From Sulfurovum xiamenensis (GTDB lineage Bacteria > Campylobacterota > Campylobacteria > Campylobacterales > Sulfurovaceae): 64,000 bases of DNA. The position numbers and the translations under genes were made by a program. The DNA lies in the NCBI RefSeq assembly GCF_030347995.1, contig NZ_JAQIBC010000003.1, forward strand, positions 205,371-269,370. Reading direction: 5' to 3'. Shown here piece after piece: positions 17,659 through 25,393 of the stretch. The notes under the pieces were generated by a model, which did not search any database, was not told the origin of the DNA, and worked only from the letters and a program-made list of their open reading frames with translations. Numbering within the stretch: position 1 is the stretch's first letter; every line of letters begins with the position of its first letter.

Positions 17659-17664
17659 TATAAT
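17659..17664 (+). promoter_or_regulatory. -10 promoter for the two-membrane-protein unit
   Basis: TATAAT with transcription start near 17671 and a leader of about 24 bases containing GAGGGAT before the ATG at 17695. Confidence 0.55.
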
Positions 17665-17694
17665 ATTTTAAAATTTATTGAGGGATATCCCATA

Positions 17695-18258
17695 ATGTTA
17701 TCAGCCATACAACACAAACTTATTTTACTTTTACAGCTCTTACTTGTCGTTACATATATTATCTTTGAAGAGTTGATCTGGGAGGGGATTGCAAAGCCTA
17801 TCTATGAAGCGATCCACGCGCTTAAAATACTTCAGCGGATAGAAGTGAAATTGGAACACTTAAACCCTTCCATGATCCTTGTTATTTTTATACTCTTATT
17901 TGCCATAGTGGAAGCATTTGGTATTTATGCAGGAATGTTATTTGTGAGTGGACAGATGCTTTTGGGATTGGTGCTATATATCTCCAAGATCCCTATTGCA
18001 GCATTTACCTTTTGGCTCTTTAGGATCACAGAAGATAAGCTTATGCAGTTTGGATGGTTTAAATGGGTGTATGAGTGGATCATGAAAGTGATCGACTGGA
18101 TAAAGTCTAGTGAAATGCATCAGAAAACCATGGCATATTTGCTACAGATCAAGATGCGTATAAAAGCATTCAAAGAAAAATATTTTTCAGGTAAAAGCCT
18201 TTTTATAGAGAAGATAAAACAGCTTTACAAAACACTTAAAGCGTTATTGAGAAAATAG
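17695..18258 (+). CDS. Uncharacterised membrane protein with basic C-terminus
   Basis: I do not recognise this 187-residue protein. It has a hydrophobic helix at about 7-27, two more between about 58 and 110, and a C-terminal third (from about 125) that is Lys-rich and probably cytoplasmic, ending in LKALLRK. No catalytic motif is visible. It is followed 7 bases later by another membrane protein of similar style, so the pair form one operon with its own promoter. Base composition is more AT-rich than the ribosomal operon upstream. Confidence 0.75.
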   Translation: MLSAIQHKLILLLQLLLVVTYIIFEELIWEGIAKPIYEAIHALKILQRIEVKLEHLNPSMILVIFILLFAIVEAFGIYAGMLFVSGQMLLGLVLYISKIPIAAFTFWLFRITEDKLMQFGWFKWVYEWIMKVIDWIKSSEMHQKTMAYLLQIKMRIKAFKEKYFSGKSLFIEKIKQLYKTLKALLRK

Positions 18259-18265
18259 TTCGAAG

Positions 18266-19189
18266 ATGCAAAAACGGCTTCTTTTATGGGTGATCCCCTT
18301 AACTATTGTCACTGTCATTGTATTATTAGGCATGGAGGAGAGTCGTACCTTTCTTATAGCGTTATTTTTGAGGATCGTATTATTTGTAAAGAAAAATTTT
18401 ATTGCGTTGTTGGCTGCATTTTTTCTTGTAAAGGGAAAATTCATTCTGAAACTTTTTCTTAAGAAACTTGCCATACTCTCAGCTACTGGATTAGGTAAAC
18501 GCTATGTGGTGGAAAAAGTGATCATGGGTAATGTCAAAACACATTTTTGGGATCATATTTCTGATGATATCAATAGGTTTGTGAGACATGCAAAAAAGAA
18601 TTTTCAGAACTTTCCTTTAGTGAAAAAAATGATAACTATTTTTGCTTTTCTTGGATCTTTGGGTTTCATAGCCAAGTCCATGGGTGTAATGCTGGCACTA
18701 AAAGTCTTTTTAGCCAAAGTATGGAGCTTTTTACTGGCATTATCTTTAAAAGTTGGTACAGCCATTACCTATTTTTTTACAGATTACTTATGGGGAAGCT
18801 GGCTTGCTCCCATTGTTGAAGTCATACTATTCTCGTGGCTGCTCGCTTGGATGGAAAAGGTACCATTTTTAGCCAAGGGGGTACGCAGAGTCTATACATT
18901 TTTTATATTTTTATTTGGTTGGCTGGAGCATACTATAGAAAAGGTATTTCATATACCTGTCAAAGGTTTTTTAAAATGGTTGGTGAAAAAGATACAAGAG
19001 TATATAGATCATTTTATAAGTGTAGAACAGATATCAGTCTGGTGCAAGATAAAACAAAATAGGACACTTCATCCAAATTTGCATACCAAACTTTTGGATA
19101 CACGCCAAAAAAGAGTGCAAAAGAAGAAGAAAAGTTATCTTTCTGCTCGTGAGATCATTCTGCAAGGACGAAAAAAGAAAAAGAGGTAA
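18266..19189 (+). CDS. Uncharacterised membrane protein with lysine-rich tail
   Basis: 307 residues, no family recognised. Hydrophobic segments lie at about 5-22, 28-55, 125-165, 170-185 and 190-225, with amphipathic basic stretches between. The last 40 residues are extremely basic, with runs such as RVQKKKKS and GRKKKKR, suggesting contact with nucleic acid or acidic lipid heads. It follows the 17695 gene by 7 bases and ends flush against a convergent gene on the other strand, with no room for a separate terminator. Confidence 0.75.
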   Translation: MQKRLLLWVIPLTIVTVIVLLGMEESRTFLIALFLRIVLFVKKNFIALLAAFFLVKGKFILKLFLKKLAILSATGLGKRYVVEKVIMGNVKTHFWDHISDDINRFVRHAKKNFQNFPLVKKMITIFAFLGSLGFIAKSMGVMLALKVFLAKVWSFLLALSLKVGTAITYFFTDYLWGSWLAPIVEVILFSWLLAWMEKVPFLAKGVRRVYTFFIFLFGWLEHTIEKVFHIPVKGFLKWLVKKIQEYIDHFISVEQISVWCKIKQNRTLHPNLHTKLLDTRQKRVQKKKKSYLSAREIILQGRKKKKR

Positions 19190-19672
19190 CTATTTGTGAC
19201 CTTTGTCCCCTCTTCGTATCACAAGTGTATTCATCTTCTCTCCACCTATATGATAGGCTTCCCCGAAGCCAAAGGTTGCTTCTCCGTAAATGGGCTTAAG
19301 GGCATAAAGGTTAAAGTCTTTCATTCCCATCAGCATGGTGACGATAGGGGCATCGAATTTATCTTTAAAATTTTCCATAATCGTGTTAAATCTTTCATCC
19401 TCCCTGGAAACAGATGTGACATCGCACTGCAGCGAGATACGTTTTCTTGCAAAGATATTTTCACTCTTGCTCTCATCTTCGACAAAGAGTGCAGAAGCCC
19501 GGGGTGTGGACTGTATATTTTTTGCATGTGTGGCAAGGTTTGATATGAAGATATAGACCTCCTCCCCATCATAGTAAAAAGGTGCATAAGAGGAGAAAGG
19601 GTAGCCATTGCTGCCCAGTGTTCCCAGGACCACACTCTGAAATCCGGCCAATAGTTCTGTCAGGGTTTTCAT
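19190..19672 (-). CDS. HugZ-like/pyridoxamine 5'-phosphate oxidase-fold protein
   Basis: 160 residues with the split-barrel flavin fold: SVVLGTLGSNGYPFSSYAPF at 13-32, then HAKNIQSTPRASALFVED. This arrangement is typical of the haem utilisation HugZ/HutZ group and of small PNPOx-like proteins. HugZ proteins bind and degrade haem; no haem transport gene is adjacent, so a general flavin or haem-binding role is as likely. The ATG at 19672 follows smpB by 7 bases on the same strand, so the two are co-transcribed. Confidence 0.72.
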   Translation of the reverse strand: MKTLTELLAGFQSVVLGTLGSNGYPFSSYAPFYYDGEEVYIFISNLATHAKNIQSTPRASALFVEDESKSENIFARKRISLQCDVTSVSREDERFNTIMENFKDKFDAPIVTMLMGMKDFNLYALKPIYGEATFGFGEAYHIGGEKMNTLVIRRGDKGHK

Positions 19673-19679
19673 ACCGGGG

Positions 19680-20141
19680 TCAGTAACTCCTGTTTTTCAT
19701 CGCCTGCTGGGCTTCACGTTTGAGTGTTTTTTCTTTCATGTCGGCACGTTTGTCATGCAGTTTTTTACCTTTGGCTATCGCGATGCTCACTTTGGCAATG
19801 TTACGTTCATTGAAATAGATCATAAGCGGTACGATGGTCAGGCCGTCTTTATGTACTTTGACATAGAGTTTTTCCAACTCTTTTTTATGTAAAAGCAGTT
19901 TTCGTGGTGCACGTGTATCCGGGGTAAAATATTTGCTTGCTGTTTCAAGGTGGGCGATGTGGGCATTCATAAGATGCAGTTCACCCTGGATGAATCGGCA
20001 AAAAGCATCTGCAAGGTTCGCACGTTTGGCACGCAGTGCTTTGACTTCAGCACCTGAGAGTACAATGCCAGCTTCAAACTTCTCAAGTATCTCATAATCG
20101 TGCCGGGCTTTTTTGTTTTGTGCGATGATGTTGATAGCCAA
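19680..20141 (-). CDS. smpB: SsrA-binding protein SmpB
   Basis: 153 residues, the standard SmpB length. Signs are IAQNKKARHDYEIL at the start, GIVLSGAEVKALRAKRANLADAF, RKLLLHKKEL and the basic tail KRADMKEKTLKREAQQAM. It delivers tmRNA to stalled ribosomes. The start is a TTG with AGGA 6 bases upstream. In Campylobacter smpB lies close to ispE, truB and rep. Here ispE is 4 kb away, with other genes in between. tmRNA itself was not seen in the window. Confidence 0.95.
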   Translation of the reverse strand: MAINIIAQNKKARHDYEILEKFEAGIVLSGAEVKALRAKRANLADAFCRFIQGELHLMNAHIAHLETASKYFTPDTRAPRKLLLHKKELEKLYVKVHKDGLTIVPLMIYFNERNIAKVSIAIAKGKKLHDKRADMKEKTLKREAQQAMKNRSY

Positions 20142-20191
20142 ATCGGTCCTTTGTGTAGAGGGTTCTATCTATACTTTGTAGAATTATATCA

Positions 20192-20197
20192 TATAAT
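20192..20197 (+). promoter_or_regulatory. -10 element immediately upstream of truC
   Basis: TATAAT ends 5 bases before the ATG at 20203, which would make the message nearly leaderless. An alternative TAGAAT at 20179-20184 would give a 12-base leader. I cannot choose between them. Confidence 0.35.
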
Positions 20198-20202
20198 TCA
20201 CT

Positions 20203-20949
20203 ATGGATAATGTAGAAACACACCCCTTGGAAATACTCTATCAAGATGAATATTTGGTTGCGATCAATAAACCATCGGGTCTGCTTGTACACAAGTCACC
20301 CATAGACAAACATGAAACGCAGTTCGCACTGCAACTGGTGCGTGACCAGATAGGGCAGTATGTCTATCCTGTCCATCGTTTGGATAAACCGACCTCGGGG
20401 GTATTGCTTTTTGCACTGGACCCTCAAATAGCCCAGACGATGTCCCTGCTTTTTCGCGCCTCTCAGGTAGATAAAGAGTACTTGGCTGTCGTACGCGGTT
20501 TTACCGAAGAGACATCACTGATAGATTATCCGCTCAAACAAATGTTAGATACCAAAGCGCAGAAGAAACAGGGGATCACTAAAGAGACACAGGAGGCGAA
20601 AACAGCGTATGAACGTTTGGCTACAATAGAGTTGCCTTTTGCTGTAAGCCGTTACCCTGTTGCCCGTTACTCTTTGGTAAAACTTCTTCCCAAAACGGGA
20701 AGAAAACACCAGCTCCGACGCCATATGAAACATATCTTTCACCCTATTATCGGAGATACAAAACATGGGAGAGGAGAGCACAATACACTTTTTCGTGAAA
20801 AATATACATGTCATAGGCTTCTGTTGCATGCATACAGGATCTCTTTTATCCATCCCATACATCAAGAAAAATTAGTCATCAATGCCTCACTGGATGATAC
20901 TTGGCAGAAACTATTCAACGCATTTGACTGGGAGAAGATTGTTTATTAG
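20203..20949 (+). CDS. truC: tRNA pseudouridine(65) synthase-like protein TruC
   Basis: 248 residues of the RluA superfamily. It begins LEILYQDEYLVAINKPSGLLVHKS and continues HETQFALQLVRDQIG and VYPVHRLDKPTSGVLLFAL, a combination characteristic of TruC rather than RluA-D. The Asp of HRLDKPTSG is the nucleophile. TGRKHQLRRHMKH follows near 167. It pseudouridylates U65 in tRNAs in E. coli. There is no S4 domain. It is divergent from smpB. Confidence 0.85.
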   Translation: MDNVETHPLEILYQDEYLVAINKPSGLLVHKSPIDKHETQFALQLVRDQIGQYVYPVHRLDKPTSGVLLFALDPQIAQTMSLLFRASQVDKEYLAVVRGFTEETSLIDYPLKQMLDTKAQKKQGITKETQEAKTAYERLATIELPFAVSRYPVARYSLVKLLPKTGRKHQLRRHMKHIFHPIIGDTKHGRGEHNTLFREKYTCHRLLLHAYRISFIHPIHQEKLVINASLDDTWQKLFNAFDWEKIVY

Positions 20950-21033
20950 GGTCTGTATATACCCATGGATTATAAGGTGGTCGTGGGCACTTTTACTCAT
21001 ATGAAAATATCACCATTGTAGCTTCTTCTATGG

Positions 21034-21039
21034 TATAAT
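21034..21039 (+). promoter_or_regulatory. Extended -10 promoter for the protease/7TM/ligase operon
   Basis: TGGTATAAT, an extended consensus -10. Transcription is predicted near 21046, downstream of an in-frame ATG at 21043, which argues that translation starts at the ATG at 21070 (GGAG 8 bases upstream). Confidence 0.6.
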
Positions 21040-21069
21040 GATATGAATATTTCATATGTGGAGCATAGA

Positions 21070-21636
21070 ATGATTTTACCAAGAAGATGGTATTACACTG
21101 TACTATTTTTATTTTTGTTTAGTAGTGTATCTTTTATTGAAGCACAAGAGGATACAGCAATTGCAGTAGAAGAAAAGAGTACTTATGTCAATCTCAATAC
21201 CGAAAAACCAGACTCTAAAATCATTATCGGAGCATTGGAGTATGTTCGACTGGTACCTCCAAACCTGGTACTCAAAGCACGTATTGACACAGGTGCAAAA
21301 ACAACATCTATCGATGCACGTAACATCACACCTTTTGAACGTGATGGAAAACAGTGGGTACGGTTTGTCTGTGTGTCGGGGGAAAAAGAGTACACGATCG
21401 AAAGAAAAGTCATCAAAACAGTACAGATCAAGCGTCATGGGGCAGAGTCACAAGATCGTTATGTTGTCAAGATGCGTATTATACTTGGTGATGTATCCCA
21501 GCTCATCTCTGTGAACTTGAATGATAGAGATGAGTATAAATACCCTGTCCTTATAGGACGTAATTTCTTACGCGATTTTTTTATGGTTGATGTTGCAAAA
21601 AAATATCAATTTAAACCTATGTCTTTACCCAAATAA
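21070..21636 (+). CDS. Retropepsin-like aspartic protease (RimB/ATP-dependent zinc protease family), secreted
   Basis: About 188 residues. A hydrophobic N-terminus (MILPRRW then a Leu/Phe-rich core) looks like a signal peptide or membrane anchor ending near SFIEA. The catalytic-type motif is KARIDTGAKTTSIDA (D-T-G), as in retropepsin-like proteins found with RimK ligases; the C-terminal YPVLIGRNFL matches the flap and dimer region. It would act in the periplasm. Families of this kind are predicted to cleave peptides or tails made by RimK-type amidoligases. First gene of a run with the 7TM and ATP-grasp genes, 12 bases apart. I chose this start from the promoter position. Confidence 0.82.
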   Translation: MILPRRWYYTVLFLFLFSSVSFIEAQEDTAIAVEEKSTYVNLNTEKPDSKIIIGALEYVRLVPPNLVLKARIDTGAKTTSIDARNITPFERDGKQWVRFVCVSGEKEYTIERKVIKTVQIKRHGAESQDRYVVKMRIILGDVSQLISVNLNDRDEYKYPVLIGRNFLRDFFMVDVAKKYQFKPMSLPK

Positions 21637-21648
21637 GAAGGAAAATAC

Positions 21649-23178
21649 ATGTCTAGAAGATTTCAAGTACTGTTGATCACTTTCACTTTGGCATTTACAG
21701 GATTTTTTATCGTCTGGTATAAGGTCGGTGTACTTGGCATACCATTTTTGCCTCACGAAAAACGTTCTGTCTATACTATAGGTGCAGAGATCTCATTTGT
21801 AGGACAAAAGAAATCAGTCTTGGTCTCTATGGCACTTCCAGAACCTCAGGAGGGGATACAGATACTCTCAGAAGATGTTGCATCCTCCGGTTTTGGCTAT
21901 GCCGAGGGAGAAACAGTCAACGGAAAAAGGGCTGAATGGAGCAAGCGTAATGTGGTAGGACCGCAGATGCTTTACTACTCTCTTGAAGTTTTAATAGAAC
22001 CGGGAGAACATAAGCCTAAACCGCCTATCGCACCGTCTGAACAAGAAACTGAGACGCTTAGTGATCTTCCAAATATGTTACAGGATACGGCAAAAAATCT
22101 TTTACATGATGTACGTTCCAGATCGGCAGATACACATTCATTTACAGCACAGCTGATCAAGGATTTTAGTGCAAAAGAGCCTTCACAGGCGGTGAAGATA
22201 CTGCTTGCACAAGCAGGAGAAAGCAAAATCGATCTGCTCTACCGTCTTTTAAGATACAGAAAAATATCGGTACGTAAGATCCATGGACTTTATCTGGAAA
22301 GTGCACGGCGTAATATTGCATTGACACCTATGCTGGATGTCTATGATGGAAAAGATTGGCAACTGTATGATCTGAACAAAGGCAAAGTGGTCCGTGATAA
22401 GAACTTTTTTGTTTGGCAGCAAGGCAATAATTCTCTGATTGAGGTCACAGGAGCAAAAAAATCCAACATCAGTTTTTCATTGAATGAACGTCAGGTTCCC
22501 GTACAATACCTTCTTGACAAAAAAGAATTGGTCAAAAAGGCGGCGATCTTGGACTTTTCACTTTTTACCTTGCCTATATCTGAACAGAATACCTATAGGC
22601 ATATATTATTGGTACCGTTTGGCGCATTGGTAGTGGTATTGTTAAGGATCATGATAGGGTTGAGAACATCAGGAACCTTTATGCCTGTGTTGATCGCATT
22701 GGCCTTTATGGAGACGACACTTTCTGCCGGGCTTGTCATGTTTATTATGATCGTAGGGATGGGACTGATCATTCGTTCTTATTTAAGCAGTCTGAACCTG
22801 TTACTGGTCGCAAGGATCTCTGCAGTGATGATCGTAGTAATCCTTATTATGTCCTTTATGAGTATCTTAAGTTTTAAACTGGGGATCAAAGAAGTGCTTA
22901 CGGTCACATTCTTCCCTATGATCATTTTGGCATGGACGATTGAAAGAATGTCGATATTATGGGAGGAAGAGGGTGCAAAAGAAGTCTTCATACAAGGGGG
23001 AGGTTCATTGATCGTGGCTGTGTGTGCGTATTTTGTCATGAGCGATCCTTTTGTTTCACATATGGCTTTCAATTTCCCCGAACTTCTTTTAGTTGTATTG
23101 GCTGTGATCATTATGATCGGACGTTACAGTGGCTATCGTTTGAGTGAACTCATTCGCTTTAGATCGATGGTGGAGTAA
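21649..23178 (+). CDS. Inactive transglutaminase-like domain fused to a seven-helix membrane domain
   Basis: 509 residues. One N-terminal helix (8-27) is followed by a large extracytoplasmic region up to about 310, including the transglutaminase-like segment with KILLAQAGESKIDLLYRLLRYRKIS. From about 320 to 505 come seven hydrophobic helices, with RIMIGLRTSGTFMPVLIALAF as the most recognisable. Families of this architecture occur beside RimK-like ligases and retropepsin-like proteases, and in them the transglutaminase triad is degenerate. The predicted role is handling or sensing a peptide at the membrane. It lies between the protease and ligase genes (12 and 3 base gaps). Confidence 0.85.
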   Translation: MSRRFQVLLITFTLAFTGFFIVWYKVGVLGIPFLPHEKRSVYTIGAEISFVGQKKSVLVSMALPEPQEGIQILSEDVASSGFGYAEGETVNGKRAEWSKRNVVGPQMLYYSLEVLIEPGEHKPKPPIAPSEQETETLSDLPNMLQDTAKNLLHDVRSRSADTHSFTAQLIKDFSAKEPSQAVKILLAQAGESKIDLLYRLLRYRKISVRKIHGLYLESARRNIALTPMLDVYDGKDWQLYDLNKGKVVRDKNFFVWQQGNNSLIEVTGAKKSNISFSLNERQVPVQYLLDKKELVKKAAILDFSLFTLPISEQNTYRHILLVPFGALVVVLLRIMIGLRTSGTFMPVLIALAFMETTLSAGLVMFIMIVGMGLIIRSYLSSLNLLLVARISAVMIVVILIMSFMSILSFKLGIKEVLTVTFFPMIILAWTIERMSILWEEEGAKEVFIQGGGSLIVAVCAYFVMSDPFVSHMAFNFPELLLVVLAVIIMIGRYSGYRLSELIRFRSMVE

Positions 23179-23181
23179 TCG

Positions 23182-24156
23182 ATGTTTGCCAATCCTTTTA
23201 AGCTTAAAAAATTGGGTATATTGGGGATGAACAAACGAAATATACATTATATCGGAGCACATAACGATCGTAAATATTACCCTTTAGTGGATAATAAACT
23301 GAAAACCAAGATCATTGCACAAAGTGCGGGTATTGCAGTACCGAAGTTGATCAAAACCATTGAACGTCAGTCCCAACTTCGATATTTGAAAGAGATATTG
23401 GAGGGAATTGACGGGTTTGTGCTTAAGCCTTCTCAGGGAAGCGGAGGAAAAGGTATTTTGGTCATCGTCAAGCGTGAAGGTGATGAATTCATCAAAGCAA
23501 ACGGACAGAGATTGGAACTAAGGGATATTCAACGGGATATCTCAAATATTCTCAGTGGTCTCTATTCACTCGGGGGGAAACCCGATGTTGCTATGCTTGA
23601 AACACTGGTAGAGTTTGACCCTATTTTTGATCGCTATAGTTATGAGGGTGTGCCGGATATCAGGGTGATCACCTATAGGGGATACCCTGCTATGGCAATG
23701 TTGCGGTGTTCAACCAGGGAGAGTGACGGTAAGGCCAACCTACATCAAGGTGCAGTGGGTGTAGGACTTAATATCGCAACCGGCAAGGCACTCTATGCTG
23801 TACAGCATGGCTCTCCGGTTACACACCATCCTGATACAGGGTATGATTTCTCTGAGCTTGAAATACCGCATTGGGAAAAGATACTGACCTTGGCAGCATC
23901 GTGTTATGAAGTGACCCATTTGGGATACCTGGGTGTAGATATCGTACTGGACAAAAATTTAGGCCCTTTGATCTTGGAGCTTAATGCCCGTCCCGGATTG
24001 GCCATACAAATTGCCAATAGAATGGGTGCAGTAAAACGCTATGATGTCATTGACACGCAACAAGCCAATTTGGATGTGGCACAGAGAGTAAAGTTCTCTA
24101 TGGACCATTTTGGTATGAAAACAGGTGAAGATTCAATGATGATGAAAGAAATGTAA
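23182..24156 (+). CDS. RimK-like ATP-grasp ligase (alpha-L-glutamate ligase-like)
   Basis: 324 residues with an ATP-grasp core: FVLKPSQGSGGKGILVI near 79 (ATP-binding lysine and Gly-rich loop), the YRGYPAMAMLR strand, VDIVLDKNLGPLILELNARPGLAI near 254 with the metal-binding Glu and Asn. It belongs to the RimK-related group found with transglutaminase/7TM proteins. The predicted reaction is ATP-driven formation of a peptide or isopeptide bond, adding an amino acid to an acceptor; acceptor and amino acid are unknown. It is cytoplasmic, with no membrane segment, and starts 3 bases after the 7TM gene. Confidence 0.88.
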   Translation: MFANPFKLKKLGILGMNKRNIHYIGAHNDRKYYPLVDNKLKTKIIAQSAGIAVPKLIKTIERQSQLRYLKEILEGIDGFVLKPSQGSGGKGILVIVKREGDEFIKANGQRLELRDIQRDISNILSGLYSLGGKPDVAMLETLVEFDPIFDRYSYEGVPDIRVITYRGYPAMAMLRCSTRESDGKANLHQGAVGVGLNIATGKALYAVQHGSPVTHHPDTGYDFSELEIPHWEKILTLAASCYEVTHLGYLGVDIVLDKNLGPLILELNARPGLAIQIANRMGAVKRYDVIDTQQANLDVAQRVKFSMDHFGMKTGEDSMMMKEM

Positions 24157-24171
24157 AGGATAAACAGAAGT

Positions 24172-24408
24172 ATGAGTGATGCACATAAAAACAATCCTTT
24201 GCACGGTATCAAACTCAAGCAGATACTGGAAGAATTACAAGAAGAGTACGGTTGGGAACTACTGGGAGAGTTTGTGAACATACGATGTTTCAAGTATGAT
24301 CCCAGTATCAACTCCTCTTTAAAATTCTTGAGAAAAACACCCTGGGCAAGAGACAAAGTGGAAGCCTTGTATCTGCTGATGCGAAAGAAGAAAGCAAAAG
24401 AGGGTTAG
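24172..24408 (+). CDS. VF530-family small protein (DNA-binding type)
   Basis: 78 residues matching the VF530/DUF2132 family: [21 protein letters not shown] at 7-27, then [25 protein letters not shown]530 of Vibrio fischeri has a fold related to nucleic-acid-binding proteins, but function is not established. It follows the ATP-grasp gene by 15 bases with AAAGGA before the ATG, so it is probably the fourth gene of the operon. Whether it has any functional tie to the ligase set is unknown. Confidence 0.8.
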   Translation: MSDAHKNNPLHGIKLKQILEELQEEYGWELLGEFVNIRCFKYDPSINSSLKFLRKTPWARDKVEALYLLMRKKKAKEG

Positions 24409-24411
24409 AAA

Positions 24412-24438
24412 TTTCGTCTATTTTTAGCGGAGACGAAA
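24412..24438. terminator. Hairpin between convergent VF530 and ispE genes
   Basis: Arms TTTCGTCT (24412-24419) and AGACGAAA (24431-24438) with an 11-base loop, overlapping the 3' end of ispE. T-runs on either strand are short, so it is a weak bidirectional terminator candidate. Confidence 0.4.
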
Positions 24439-25320
24439 AAATGTACTTCCACTGCCCGAAAAGAACCATCCCTCTTTCGCTTCGTTCTTTAGTTCAGGAT
24501 AGGCAATGAGTGCAGCCTTGTAAAGATCATTTAACATGATAGGATCCGCAATGCGTTCGAGCAATGTTTTTGAGTCCAGTTGATCCCACCCAATAAAAGA
24601 TGCAAGTGAAATGCCATTCAAAAGGTGTTCTTTAAAGGTTTTATAGACCAATGTCGTATCGCAGCCTATCTGGGGTGTATAGAGTTCCAAAGAAAGGGGA
24701 TCTTCATCAAAAGGCTCAACAATCTCCCCGAAACCGCTGACATTTGCCGAAGTATAGTTATAGATGAAAAAGGGGAGGTCTGCACCAATCGTACTTCCCA
24801 GTTTTGCCAGTTCTTCAGTACTGATCAGGAGATTACAAACCTCTTTCACCAAACGCATGAAGGCCGCAGCATCCGAACTGCCCCCACCTAAGCCTGCCTG
24901 ACTTGGGATACGTTTGGTGACAACGACCTTATGTTTGTAAAAGAAATCGAGTATCTCAAGGTCACCCGTATGGTCATTCAGTGCTTTATAGGCTTTGTAG
25001 ATAGTATTGGTTTCGAGTGGTACACCCTCGCACCCTTCTATGGTAAAAGTGTCACATTCACAGGGTACAAAGGTAATGGTATCATAGAGATCCTCTACGT
25101 ACATGAAGCGGGAGAGCAGGGTATGATAGCCGTTTTCATGTCCAGTGATCTTTAAAAAGATATTGACTTTGGCATGGGCTTTGATACTGTATCCTGCATC
25201 AGTTTTTTCTATAGTCGATTGTCTTCTATCGGGCTTAGATGTATTTACATGATTCGTTGATGCGGGAAGCGTATCGATATCCCAGTATCCACCTTCATCA
25301 CCGCCTTCAAAACCACCCAT
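24424..25320 (-). CDS. ispE: 4-diphosphocytidyl-2-C-methyl-D-erythritol kinase with unusual N-terminal extension
   Basis: 298 residues. The GHMP kinase signature PSQAGLGGGSSDAAAF (near 138) and the starting strand IKAHAKVNIFLKITG (46-60) identify IspE, which phosphorylates CDP-ME in the non-mevalonate isoprenoid pathway. The enzyme normally begins at the AKVN strand; here about 45 residues come first, rich in Gly, Asp and Thr (GGFEGGDEGGYWDID then TLPASTNHVN). I found no ATG, GTG or TTG in this segment that would remove it. Gene order is uvrD-truB-ispE, but the csrA that commonly lies between truB and ispE in Campylobacter is missing from the 73-base gap. Confidence 0.92.
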   Translation of the reverse strand: MGGFEGGDEGGYWDIDTLPASTNHVNTSKPDRRQSTIEKTDAGYSIKAHAKVNIFLKITGHENGYHTLLSRFMYVEDLYDTITFVPCECDTFTIEGCEGVPLETNTIYKAYKALNDHTGDLEILDFFYKHKVVVTKRIPSQAGLGGGSSDAAAFMRLVKEVCNLLISTEELAKLGSTIGADLPFFIYNYTSANVSGFGEIVEPFDEDPLSLELYTPQIGCDTTLVYKTFKEHLLNGISLASFIGWDQLDSKTLLERIADPIMLNDLYKAALIAYPELKNEAKEGWFFSGSGSTFFRLR

Positions 25321-25393
25321 ATCACGAAACCTTTTTTATAGAAATTAGATGGGCATTATACTATAAAAAAGATCGGTAGTAAAACCTTAAGGA

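Noticed and set aside
17513..17694. Terminator or small RNA after rplS
   Set aside because: I found only weak, imperfect pairings and no T-run.
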